Positions 1 to 8,332 of a stretch of DNA of 13,157 nt are shown one piece after another (position 1 is the stretch's first letter; each line of letters begins with the position of its first letter). The notes under the pieces were generated by a model. It worked only from the letters and a program-made list of their open reading frames with translations, was not told where the DNA came from and did not search any database. The DNA comes from Conoideocrella luteorostrata (lineage: Eukaryota > Ascomycota > Sordariomycetes > Hypocreales > Clavicipitaceae). The translations under genes and the position numbers were made by a program. Location of the stretch: assembly GCA_032433595.1 (NCBI GenBank), contig JASWJB010000596.1, forward strand, positions 1 through 13,157, in the 5' to 3' direction.

Positions 1-172
1 GTACAATAACTACTTCACAACAGTCTTTTGGCTGCTTCTGCACCATTATACACGCTAGTTCGTACGCTTCTAACCATATCTTCTTCTCGCCGTTCCTTTG
101 CTTTTCCCTCCGTTCCTTCCAGCCCTGGACGCAATCCTGCCACCGAGGATTCTTCTGGAAAAGTTCCGCCAT
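1..172 (-). other. Possible 5' end of a divergent coding region, cut by the left edge
   Basis: Read on the minus strand from an ATG at 172-170, a frame of 57 codons stays open to the window edge. Its product starts MAELFQKNPRWQDC and is rich in Trp, Lys and Glu, with cysteines at residues 14, 41, 51 and 52. The ATG has a purine at -3 and G at +4. A second minus-strand frame (206 down to 15, 63 codons, closed by TGA) overlaps it, so openness alone is weak evidence. The plus strand here is pyrimidine-rich, which could simply be promoter sequence. I do not recognise the product. If real, the gene is divergent from the Spa2 gene and about 1.1 kb away from it. Confidence 0.2.
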
Positions 173-589
173 AACTAACAGCACGTCCCTCAAGTGGGAA
201 GGGCATAAAATTGCCATTTTGATATTACTACTCCGTACTCCGTACTCAGTACTCTCTGCTCGCCACCAGGGGATCGCGGGCTCATTTCCGGTCTAGCCAT
301 TAACTAGTTACCTACTCCGTACCAGGCCAGCAGATTCCTACCAATACCCCATCGGTGCCTAGCCCGCTAGCCTTCTGCCTGGTCGCTACCTTGTCAACCC
401 CCTTTTTAGGTGTGCTGCCCCTGGAGGTCGTGCGAGCCGGGGCATCACTGTAATTGGCGGTCACCACGTTGACGCTACCACCCCTGCCTCCCGCGACGCT
501 GCCGTTTCACTCGCACGCCTCGCCATTTTTTGTCGTCCACGGCACCTCTTATCGAAACTTCTGCCGATTTGTACGGAGCTACAGGTATG
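173..589. other. Intergenic stretch with TACTCCGTAC motifs
   Basis: I see no convincing gene here. The stretch carries a short tandem of TACTCCG (229-254), a TACTCCGTAC copy at 313-322 and a TACGGAG copy at 572-578. Short frames that cross it lack coding character. It is distal upstream sequence of the Spa2 gene. Confidence 0.5.
229..254. repeat. Tandem TACTCCG heptamer
   Basis: TACTCCG occurs twice head to tail, followed by a degenerate third unit (TACTCAG) and a partial TACTC. This is the densest cluster of a motif that recurs elsewhere in the spacers of this window. Confidence 0.8.
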
Positions 590-593
590 CAAT

Positions 594-609
594 TACGGAG
601 TGCTCCGTA
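594..609. repeat. Perfect inverted repeat of the TACGGAG/CTCCGTA motif
   Basis: TACGGAG (594-600), two spacer bases TG, then CTCCGTA (603-609) form a 16-bp dyad with perfect 7-bp arms. It joins two opposed copies of the heptamer that is dispersed through the intergenic DNA here. Confidence 0.75.
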
Positions 610-782
610 CTGGTATAGCGCATTCTCACTCGCATTTGGACGGCCTGAATCAATTCTCTCCGTCCTGGCTCATATCCGCGGCCACTGCTACATAATACTA
701 CGGTACCAGTCAACGGCCTAGCGATAAAGACTTTTTCGTTATCAGGGGGTCGCACGCGGAAGAACAAGAATAGCAACCCACA

Positions 783-851
783 CCAATTGAGTGCTGCCCA
801 AAGCCACCAGGCATTACTGCAAGGCACAAGGAAGGAAGGCAGGGGACCAAT
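783..851 (+). promoter_or_regulatory. Paired CCAAT boxes (CCAATTGA repeated)
   Basis: CCAATTGA occurs at 783-790 and again at 847-854, 64 bp apart on the same strand. CCAAT is the binding core of the fungal HAP complex. The position, 40-170 bp before the pyrimidine-rich tract, suits promoter elements, but the motif is short and could be chance. Confidence 0.3.
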
Positions 852-1306
852 TGACGTCCTGTCCGGCAAATCCGTTCAGCCTTGACACTCCAACTTTGAC
901 AATTTTCGTCCTGGGCTTTCTCACTGGCATTTCCCACTCTCCATCATTAATCTATCTGCAGTCGCATCAAAATCATTCTTCTCATCAGCATCGTCAACAG
1001 AGGCTCTGGAACCGATCGCGACCACCTGGGCGAACTACAATACCGTGCCGCCTTGCTCTTGGCAGGAGAAATTGGTCTAACCAGATAAGACCTTGCCAAC
1101 AGTCGGTCTAACGTGAGGAATCCCAGAGACCAGCTGCCCTGATCCGACCCCGAGCCGCCAGGGGCAGTGTACTGTGGAGACCCCGTTGTTCCAAGACGTG
1201 CCCGCCTGGCCTGCCTCGCAGCAGCGTCTCCTTGGTGTAAGACACTTTCGCGGCACCTCGAAATCTTGCTCCGCGCAACACCCTCCCTAACCTTCCCTTC
1301 TCGATC

Positions 1307-4065
1307 ATGAGCGCCGCTGGCCGCAATGTGCCGCTATCTCCTATCTCTCTAGGTGGAGGCGAGTGGTCATTGTCCAAATATCCGTCTCGCGACGACAACG
1401 GTCCTTATCCAAGCAGACGCGGCAACCTCGCCTCCCCCCCTAACTCGGGAGGCTCCAACGGGACCATGAGCATGAATGGCTTTCCTTCGGGACCCCGAAG
1501 CAATGGAGGCCCTTCGCCGCCACCCTCGGTCGGGCGATCGAGCACTGGAACAAACCTTTTCTCGGGAGGCAGCGACAGCGGCCGCAACAGCAGCCGTGAC
1601 CTGGACGAGTCGGTTCTTAACGAACACTATGTTGCTCTCAAGGCTTTTCTCAGCGCTAGGGGCAACGACCCGAGGCAACAACCGAATAAAGCACGAGATA
1701 AACTCCTGCGGCTCTCTCCCGTACAGTTTTTCGAGCTCAGCACAGATGTCTTCGACGAGTTAATACGCCGCCAGGCCATGGCCCGGGCGTCACCAAATGC
1801 CCCCAACGGACCTCCGCAATTCCTCTTACCGGAGAAGACATTTCACCCCAAGAGAAACCAGGCACGTCAAAGACTCTCTTCCTTGGGTCCCCCACGGTTT
1901 CGTGACCTTGCCGCCGATGTTTATTGTGAGCTGGAGAGGCGGTTTCCAAACTTCGTTGGTCGCGATATTCCACGAGGAGGCAGCTCTATGTCGATGCGTA
2001 GCGGGCCCATGAGTCGAAATGGAACCCCAGCCAATGGCATGTTTCCGCCTAGAGGTCAAAGTCGTATGCGGCGGCCATCCGATGCTAGTTCGATACGCGG
2101 AGGACCACCGCCGCCTGATGTATACGGGATCCCGCCTTCTCCAAGCCTGCCAAATGGAGATTATGGACGACCGACACCCAAACAGCTTAATCAGAACAAT
2201 ACCATTGTCCCCAATAAGAGTACAATGCTTGAAGAAGATGACGATGCAGGCGCAACCTCGGAGGTAAGCAGTCTCAGTGATCCTTATGGCAAAAGTCCTC
2301 AAAGTGGCTTGTTGACTGACACATACTCACATAGACTGATAAGAAACTGATGGAGGAGTATCAGGCTCAAATTCGGGAACTTCAAGACAAGTTGGCCGGT
2401 ATGGAAGATATGATGAAAAAGAAGGAGGATGAGATGAACAGCGTTTTGGACGGGGAGCGTTCAAGAGCCACCGCAACGAACCTGGAGAAGAGGGAGTGGG
2501 CAGATCTCCGTTTGAATCTAGAGGATAAGCTTGCCGAAGCTCAGGATCTCAATGCATCTATGAAGCAAGAACTAAACCGCATGCGAGCTGATCAAGAAAA
2601 CCAGGCATCCATGAGGTCGGATGGTGATATTCAGCGAGAGAATGACGAATTGCGGCAGTCACTGCGAGAGCAAGAGCAAATAACCGAGGAAGTCCGTCGA
2701 AAGACACAGATAGATCTGGATGAGATGAGAATACTCTCACAACAAAGCACTACGATACAGCGCAAGCAGGTGGAGCTGGAGCAGACTATTGATGACTTGG
2801 AGCGGGAGGTCCGCGACTGGAGAAATCGGTATGCTCGCGCAAAGACACAGCAAGGCGGCATGCGCGCTTCTATGCAGGGATTATCATTGGACCATGATGC
2901 AGCAAAATACATTCGAGATAAAGGGTTCGTTGAAGGGAATGGCGTCATCAAGGACGTTCATGTTACCAGATTTCAAATATCCATCGATGAGTTACTCCAG
3001 ACTGCACGCAAAGAGGTTCCCGAGAAGGTGGTAGACTCTATGAAAAGGGTTGTGGTCAGCGTTCGTCGAATTACGAGAGATTTGGACGAATCCACTCCGC
3101 ACAACGATGACGTTGTTCAGCAGCAGGGCAAGCTGAAGGCGAGAGTGTCGTCGACCGCCAACGGACTCATCACTGCATCCAAAAACTTTGCAGCTGGAGC
3201 TGGGATGTCCCCAGTGTCCTTGTTAGACGCTGCTGCGTCCAACCTCTCGGTTGCTATCATCGATCTCCTTCGCGTTGTTAAAGTCAGACCAACGCCACCG
3301 GGAGAGCTTGAGGAAGACGATGATGGAACTGTTACTCCTGTGGATTCTGCCAGCTTTTTCTCCCCTCGAAGTACTGCCCAAGCATCCACCCAGGGCAGTC
3401 TTCCTCCACCACCGCCTTTCCAGGGCCTCGGGGGTGCGGGTGCTCGCGCAAGCGCTGAATCATCTGCATACAGCCCGATCAGCTCACCCAGAGAATCTGT
3501 TGACCCGTATCCTGGGAGTGGTATGAACGGCATGAACGGCATGACAAACGGCGGGGGGTTTCTGGGTTTCGACAAAGGCCCCAACGGATATCGCAATAGT
3601 CGACCTAACGATCTCAAGGTACACCCTTACGGCACATACGGTGGCCTTTGATTCTCATCAAGACAACTGACGGTAGTTTAGATCTACCTTGATGACCAGA
3701 CTGCACTGCTAGTGTCGGACATTCAGAATCTCGTGAGCTGTGTCCGCGAAGGTGCCGACATCAAGCAAATCACGGCCGAGATTCTATCCATCAATGCGAT
3801 TGTTGGCAAGATAATGACCGAAACTCGAACGTGTGGATATGCCGACATGGTATTGCCGCTGGGAGAAGCCCGCGACCGGCTGATGGAAGCCAACCAGGGA
3901 GGGCAAGAATTATCCCGATCCTCGGCCGGGAAGGACAACCAGGCATGGCGAATGTGGATGCAGACCCTGCCGCCGATTGCGTTTGAGATAGCTCGCGAAA
4001 CTAAGGAGCTTGTTCAAAGAGTGGGCGGGCTCACTCCAGTCAGCAACGCTGATGAGTTTACATGA
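1307..4065 (+). CDS. spa2: Spa2-type polarisome scaffold protein (three exons)
   Basis: The coding sequence is join(1307..2263, 2335..3618, 3682..4065), giving 874 aa, a normal length for filamentous fungi. Spa2 is the polarisome scaffold at hyphal tips and septa, linking formin, Bud6 and MAP-kinase modules (family knowledge). Residues 1-100 are Ser/Gly/Pro-rich. Two Spa2-homology (GIT/SHD) repeats follow: near 125-154 (KARDKLLRLSPVQFFELSTD) and near 180-213 (RNQARQRLSSLGPPRFRDLA). Residues 220-318 are low complexity, and 320-490 form a long coiled coil. A conserved helical region lies at 500-640, then a Pro/Ser-rich linker. The conserved C-terminal domain (about 745-865) begins LKIYLDDQTALLV and straddles the second splice junction. 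Both introns are phase 0, and joining them restores the family sequence. The start is the first ATG after a 717-nt ATG-free leader. Confidence 0.93.
2264..2334 (+). other. Intron 1 of the Spa2 gene
   Basis: This 71-nt intron has donor GTAAGC, branch site CTGAC at 2316-2320 and acceptor CATAG. It lies between complete codons. Splicing joins GATSE to TDKKLMEEYQ, running straight into the coiled coil. Without splicing, the frame stops at 2348-2350. Confidence 0.9.
3619..3681 (+). other. Intron 2 of the Spa2 gene
   Basis: This 63-nt intron has donor GTACAC, branch site CTGAC near 3667-3671 and acceptor TTTAG, again phase 0. Splicing creates the family sequence LKIYLDDQTALLV. Its length is a multiple of three, but it holds an in-frame TGA at 3649-3651. 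Retention would therefore give a shorter protein lacking the C-terminal domain. Confidence 0.9.
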
Positions 4066-4510
4066 TGTAATTGAAAGCCTGGAAATGATGATACGAACAG
4101 CACTGTCATGATAATTGAGAGGAGGAGGCGGTTATTCCAGGGCCTGTTTATGTGCCCCATGAACAGCACCTTTATTGGTTTTGGTCGGCTCGCCCAGCGC
4201 AAACCAGTCTGGGTTTGCTATGAAAAGTGCAAATGCAACAATGGCTACCTTGATACCCCAGTGTATATGGTTCTAACAGAACGTCTTTCGTTGTATATTG
4301 GTTACTAATTGCTACACTTTATTCGTTGAAGTCGGGGGAAAAAAGAGAAGGAAGGGGAAGCTTATTGAACACGAAGAAAAGACAAAATGACGATTAATTG
4401 CATGTGGTCTTTGCATGGAGCTAGAGTAGGTTGGGTTGGGTATAGACGAAGAGGTTGGCGTTTAGAGCATGGCTGGTGGTCTGTTATTACTTCTAGTATT
4501 ATTGGGGAGC

Positions 4511-4531
4511 TTTTTTTTTTTTTTTTTTTTT
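4511..4531. repeat. Homopolymer run of 21 T
   Basis: Twenty-one consecutive T residues lie about 450 bp downstream of the Spa2 stop codon. The run could be a poly(dA:dT) nucleosome-excluding tract, a remnant of a poly(A) insertion, or slippage. No target-site duplication is obvious around it. Confidence 0.85.
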
Positions 4532-5139
4532 GGCCGGTAGTGAATATAATACGATACCCGCGCAGAAAACGTTTGTTGTTATTTATGAACCTGATGCTAA
4601 AATGCAGTATTATCATGCAGGGAACGTGTGGTAGTCGCTAAGTTTCAAGTAAGTCGGCGAGGAATAATACAGTTCAGACACAAAAACAGATGAAGGAACG
4701 ACAACAATCTTGGTGCTCTTTTGAACCTTGTGCGACGAAATTTCTGTAGGCTTCCTAAGCATTTGATAGAACGGACAAAGGGGAAGTGTTCGACCGGTCT
4801 ATAGATAGAATCCGGAAGCCCAAATCTGGCAACATGCAGTGCAAGGTCGCATAGGCGGCCCGCTACTAGGTGGCCCGAGCAGACTAGAAGGAGACCAGAC
4901 AGTTTACAGGGGCCAGGAGTTGGAGGACTGGTCGGTTGATGGGCTCGTAGTGGGTGAGTGCGATAATGGCCAGAGCAAAGAATGCCTGTGGAAGCATTCT
5001 ACGGGGCAAAGAGCAGAGGCCAACGGCGCCAGCACATTGGCGCTTGATTGTCTTGTACATACCTAGTTTAGGTACTCCGTACTTACCTGGTTGTCCGGCT
5101 GCCGGAGTTTTGAGCGCTGAACAATTTTACCTACCTACC

Positions 5140-5175
5140 TAAGCACAGTACCGAGACACAGTACCGAGGTGCTTA
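5140..5175. repeat. 13-bp direct repeat flanked by 7-bp inverted arms
   Basis: CACAGTACCGAG occurs at 5144-5155 and 5157-5168, making a 13-bp period. The pair is bracketed by TAAGCAC (5140-5146) and its exact reverse complement GTGCTTA (5169-5175). The left arm overlaps the first repeat by three bases. A CTACCTACCT run precedes the structure. Confidence 0.7.
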
Positions 5176-5610
5176 CGAGTGCTACGCAGGACGGACTGTA
5201 AGTAGCCGCAAGTACCCCGTCCTCGAGGACAAAGAGACATGGAGGCGTGGGCGAGTCATTGCCCCGCCCCCACGTTTGTCGGCACTTGGAGTATGCATAC
5301 ATCCATGAAACTCGCGCTGCTCCTTTTCTTGACATTTGTGCTGTATTCTGTTGATGGGCTGCTCTCCAGTAGACAGAGCATTATAGTCTTGTGAAACACG
5401 AGAGCAGAGACGGAATCAGGAGTGGGGTCCTGTCACCTTTGGCGTCCAGACCGACTCGTGCATGTAGCTGCGGCGTTGAGTAACCGAGGAGTAACACAGC
5501 CATCTTGTCGAAACGCCACCAGACGATGCAATGCTCTGTGCTGTACGGCTACTGCTCAGCGGTCAACCAAACGAGGCGTGAGGCTTGAGGCTTAAGACGC
5601 GAGTGCCTCC

Positions 5611-5631
5611 CCAATGACAGCTTGTACCAAT
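5611..5631 (+). promoter_or_regulatory. Two CCAAT boxes upstream of the JmjC gene
   Basis: CCAAT occurs at 5611-5615 and 5627-5631, 16 bp apart on the sense strand. They lie about 250 bp before the ATG-free leader. The spacing suits HAP-complex sites, but the assignment rests on a 5-bp motif alone. Confidence 0.3.
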
Positions 5632-5868
5632 GCGGCGAGCGAACCTAGACCACCCTCTCGTGTTTCGCCTGCCCTTTGCCTCATTCCTCTTTGACTTTAG
5701 TTTTTTGGAGACTAAGCCATTGTACTTGTACTGCGGCGCTTAAGCTTTTGCCCCTTTGCACCCAAGAGGACCAAGGAGAGGGGGGGGTTTTGCCCTGTCG
5801 GACACTCCGTCCGATTGACCAAAGCGATCGCTGCTGATGCTCTCTCTATCCGGCGCCGTGACGACATG

Positions 5869-6541
5869 GAGTGGAATTTTGCTTTTTGACCCTCAATTCC
5901 GTGGGAGAGGAGTGCATCATCGATTCGAGAAAAAGCACTGTGGGCTAGCTTCCATTCTTCTCTAGTCTTGACTGGATTGGGTTTTTGTATTTTTCTTTTT
6001 CACCTCCCATCGTTCACAACGGAGCAATTGAAGCCAGATACGTCGTCCGGGAGCCGACAGGAATTGTGAGCCACGCCACGATTCACCCCTTCATTCGCTT
6101 TGTGCTCGCGTGTCGCATCACCTTACGTCGCATCGCAAAAGCCGTTCGCGCAGGTACGGGTACGGGCACGAGCACGGGCACGCATTTCATCGACACTGCC
6201 TTGGCGTCGCAAACCTCCGCAGAATCTTTTCGAGACTCACGGCTTTGTCCTTGTCTTGCGAGGCTGAAATCTGCTGCGATTCTACTTAAGTAGTTAGTCT
6301 GTTTTTAGTAGGTTGACCATCGGAGCGGCAGGAGCGAACAAGCGCTGCAAATTCTCTCTCTGCAAGACCAAATTTCTGACCGACTTACTTTGGTGGTGCA
6401 GTTTGGCGCACTCTAGACGGCCCTGCCCCCGCCGCCCGCTTCTCTCTGGTCGACAATTACGATCGAGCATCATTACTCTCATTTGGCGGAAGACTTGATA
6501 CCTCGGAGGAGGGAGTAAAGAACAGATTGAGAAAGCAAAGG
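5869..6541 (+). promoter_or_regulatory. Promoter and long ATG-free 5' leader of the JmjC gene
   Basis: From the ATG at 5866-5868 to the JmjC start at 6542 there are 673 nt without any ATG on the plus strand, while CAT occurs about 13 times. A pyrimidine-rich tract near 5950-6005 is a plausible transcription start zone. The stretch includes the hexamer tandem at 6153-6182. Frames such as the one at 5985-6293 do not begin with ATG and look like untranslated leader. A leader intron is possible but cannot be placed. Confidence 0.5.
6153..6182. repeat. Five-copy hexamer tandem (GGTACG/GGCACG)
   Basis: Five 6-bp units run head to tail: GGTACG, GGTACG, GGCACG, AGCACG, GGCACG. The array lies in the presumed 5' leader of the JmjC gene, about 360 bp before the start codon. 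Confidence 0.8.
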
Positions 6542-8332
6542 ATGAATTCGCAAGGAGACCATGGCGATGCAATACAGCACCGGGCGCCGATGCAATCGCT
6601 GACCGGGACATGGGAGGCAGCCGAGATCTGTCGGCCCTTCCACGCCGCTTCTAAGGATGCGCATGTTCCCATTGACGCTTCGCAACGACTTTCTGCGTCG
6701 GCTGGAGCAGTAGACTGCGCTGCAGATATCCAACAAGTCCAGGACAGGGAAGGGCCGACTCCGTCGGATACTCCAGATGGTGGCGCATTGAGCGCTGCAT
6801 CGCAAGCATCGGCCGCTATGTCTGTGCCAGCGACGACAACCAGGTTAGAGCCGGTGAACAAGAGCAACACATCTGAGACGGCTATGCCATCAACTGCAGC
6901 TGCCAAGGCAGAAATTGCAACGCTGCATAAAAGCTCAACAACGAGAAAGTCTTCCAGACCAGTTGCCTTGGAGAACGGCCCCGTCAAAACACCTGTATTA
7001 CCAGATACTGGCGATCCGGCTGCGACGTTACTGACTGGACGTGCGGCTGACCGAAGTGCACCAACTGCTCTAGGAGAGAGCTCTACGAAGAAAACCACAG
7101 CAACCTCAGTAACCACCCACCCGACTGTTGAACCAGATATTAATTATGATTATGACGAGGCCGTGGGCCATCGCATCCTCCGTCTCAAGCCTACGCAAGA
7201 GCAGTGGGAAGATTTCCCAGCGGTTCTGGCTTACGCGCGACGTCTCGGGGCCCAAGGAGACGGCTGCTTCAAGGTTATTATACCAGATGAACTGCACGAA
7301 GCTCTTCCCGAAAAGCCCGCGCAGCACGTCGCTGCCAATGCCTACAGAGTCAAACTGATACGACGAACACGATTTTGGCAAATCAGCACCGTCCCCTCCG
7401 AGGGCGTGTTTGCGTCTTCGCATCGTAGCCCAAATTCGTCCGATTCCGTCGAGGCCCTTCTCAAGAACCTCAAGCATCTGTTCAGAAAAAACCAGAACAA
7501 GCAATTGCGCAACATTCGCTATCGAGTAGATGTCCCTGCCTGGACCAAAACCCAAAGACGGTTGGCGGGCGTTCCCGAACAAAGCCCCATCTATCCCCTG
7601 AAGGGCGACAAGCTCGATGACACAAAGGCCGTTATTCCCGGCATACACACGCCCTACGTATATGAATCCGGACCATATTTTGGCGCCACGTTTCAAATCC
7701 ACGCCGAAGATTTTCGCCTCGCCTCACTGAACCACCTGTACAAAGGCCGGAAGATATGGATCATCGTGCCCGCCACGGCCGTGGACGTTGCTGAAGAAGC
7801 GTTGGGCCGCGGCGTGGGCTGCTCACAATTCATGCGCCACCGCGCAGAGTTCTTCTTCCCGGACAAGCTCCAAAAGCTAGGCATACCCTACCGCATTGTC
7901 GACCAGCGCCCCGGCGAGACCATTGTCATCCTCCCGGACGCATATCACGAAGGCTTCAGCTGCGGGTACACCATTGCCGAAGCCAAGAACTACGCCGACA
8001 CTGCTTGGACGACCGACTCGTACCAGCCTTGCCAGGCGAGCTGTATGCTTGCCACTGCCATCCCTGCCGCTTTCATGAGACCCCTGAAAGACGGAGAACA
8101 GCGCCTAGATCTGTGTGCTGCGTATGGAGACGCCTTGTCAATACCATCACCATCACCTCCTGGGGATGAAGGCGGAGGAGGAGAAGGAGAAGGAGGTGCG
8201 TCGAAAAAGAGAGACTATGAAGATATGGATCGGTCTTTCCCATTACAGGCACGGGATGGTATGGCCCAGGACAATAACAGCAGTAAGGGCACTCATAATA
8301 ATAGTCTGAAAGGCAAACGGATCAAGGTGTAA
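6542..8332 (+). CDS. JmjN/JmjC domain protein, probable KDM4-like histone lysine demethylase
   Basis: This intronless gene encodes 596 aa. The frame extends 15 nt further up to a TTG, but the first ATG is at 6542. Residues 1-205 are low complexity (Ser/Thr/Ala-rich). JmjN spans about 208-250 (RILRLKPTQEQWEDFPAVLA). In the JmjC domain (about 366-505) I see H387, E389 and H469 as Fe(II) ligands, N397 and K404 where KDM4 binds 2-oxoglutarate, and Y374 and F384. C427, H433, C497 and C501 match the KDM4 zinc site, although the last pair is CxxxC rather than CxC. The acidic Gly-rich tail ends in a basic KGKRIKV, a possible nuclear signal. JmjC enzymes oxidatively remove methyl groups from histone lysines. 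H3K9 or H3K36 as substrate is inference. Unlike KDM4A or Rph1, there are no PHD, Tudor or C2H2 domains. The position equivalent to KDM4A S288-T289-N290 reads A-K-N. Confidence 0.88.
   Translation: MNSQGDHGDAIQHRAPMQSLTGTWEAAEICRPFHAASKDAHVPIDASQRLSASAGAVDCAADIQQVQDREGPTPSDTPDGGALSAASQASAAMSVPATTTRLEPVNKSNTSETAMPSTAAAKAEIATLHKSSTTRKSSRPVALENGPVKTPVLPDTGDPAATLLTGRAADRSAPTALGESSTKKTTATSVTTHPTVEPDINYDYDEAVGHRILRLKPTQEQWEDFPAVLAYARRLGAQGDGCFKVIIPDELHEALPEKPAQHVAANAYRVKLIRRTRFWQISTVPSEGVFASSHRSPNSSDSVEALLKNLKHLFRKNQNKQLRNIRYRVDVPAWTKTQRRLAGVPEQSPIYPLKGDKLDDTKAVIPGIHTPYVYESGPYFGATFQIHAEDFRLASLNHLYKGRKIWIIVPATAVDVAEEALGRGVGCSQFMRHRAEFFFPDKLQKLGIPYRIVDQRPGETIVILPDAYHEGFSCGYTIAEAKNYADTAWTTDSYQPCQASCMLATAIPAAFMRPLKDGEQRLDLCAAYGDALSIPSPSPPGDEGGGGEGEGGASKKRDYEDMDRSFPLQARDGMAQDNNSSKGTHNNSLKGKRIKV

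Larger units (their letters stand above)
590..1306 (+). promoter_or_regulatory. Promoter and long ATG-free 5' leader of the Spa2 gene
   Basis: After the ATG at 587-589, the plus strand has no ATG for 717 nt until the Spa2 start at 1307. The reverse triplet CAT occurs about a dozen times in the same stretch. Pyrimidine-rich and CATCA-rich sequence around 890-1000 resembles fungal transcription start regions. The simplest reading is a promoter followed by an untranslated leader of several hundred nucleotides kept free of upstream starts. A GTAAGA near 1237 with CTAAC near 1284 could hint at an intron in the leader, but no good acceptor lies before the start codon. Confidence 0.5.
4066..5868. 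other. Intergenic region between the Spa2 and JmjC genes
   Basis: I find no supportable gene here. The first part (to about 4330) is probably the 3' untranslated region of the Spa2 transcript. The rest holds a 21-T run at 4511-4531, a GTACTCCGTAC copy at 5072-5082, a 13-bp tandem duplication at 5144-5168 and two CCAAT boxes at 5611-5631. The open frames are short, overlap on both strands and show no domain. Confidence 0.6.

Noticed and set aside
791..1111. 106-codon frame in the Spa2 upstream region
   Set aside because: It begins with GTG and contains no ATG. Its composition is that of a pyrimidine-rich leader, and it ends before the Spa2 start in another frame.
1237..1351. Possible intron removing the Spa2 start codon (GTAAGA to CTCTAG)
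   Set aside because: The CTAAC branch candidate would be about 65 nt from the acceptor, too far for a fungal intron. The N-terminus it would remove resembles the usual Spa2 start.
4420..4440. GGTTGGGTTGGG as telomere-like repeat
   Set aside because: There are only two imperfect units, and they do not match the TTAGGG repeat of filamentous fungi.
5985..6293. 102-codon frame in the JmjC upstream region, with a Gly-Thr repeat
   Set aside because: There is no ATG start, since the whole stretch is ATG-free, and the Gly-Thr part is just the hexamer tandem. It is treated as leader.
6527..6541. Five extra N-terminal codons on the JmjC protein
   Set aside because: The codon at 6527 is TTG, an unlikely start in a fungus. 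The first in-frame ATG is 6542.
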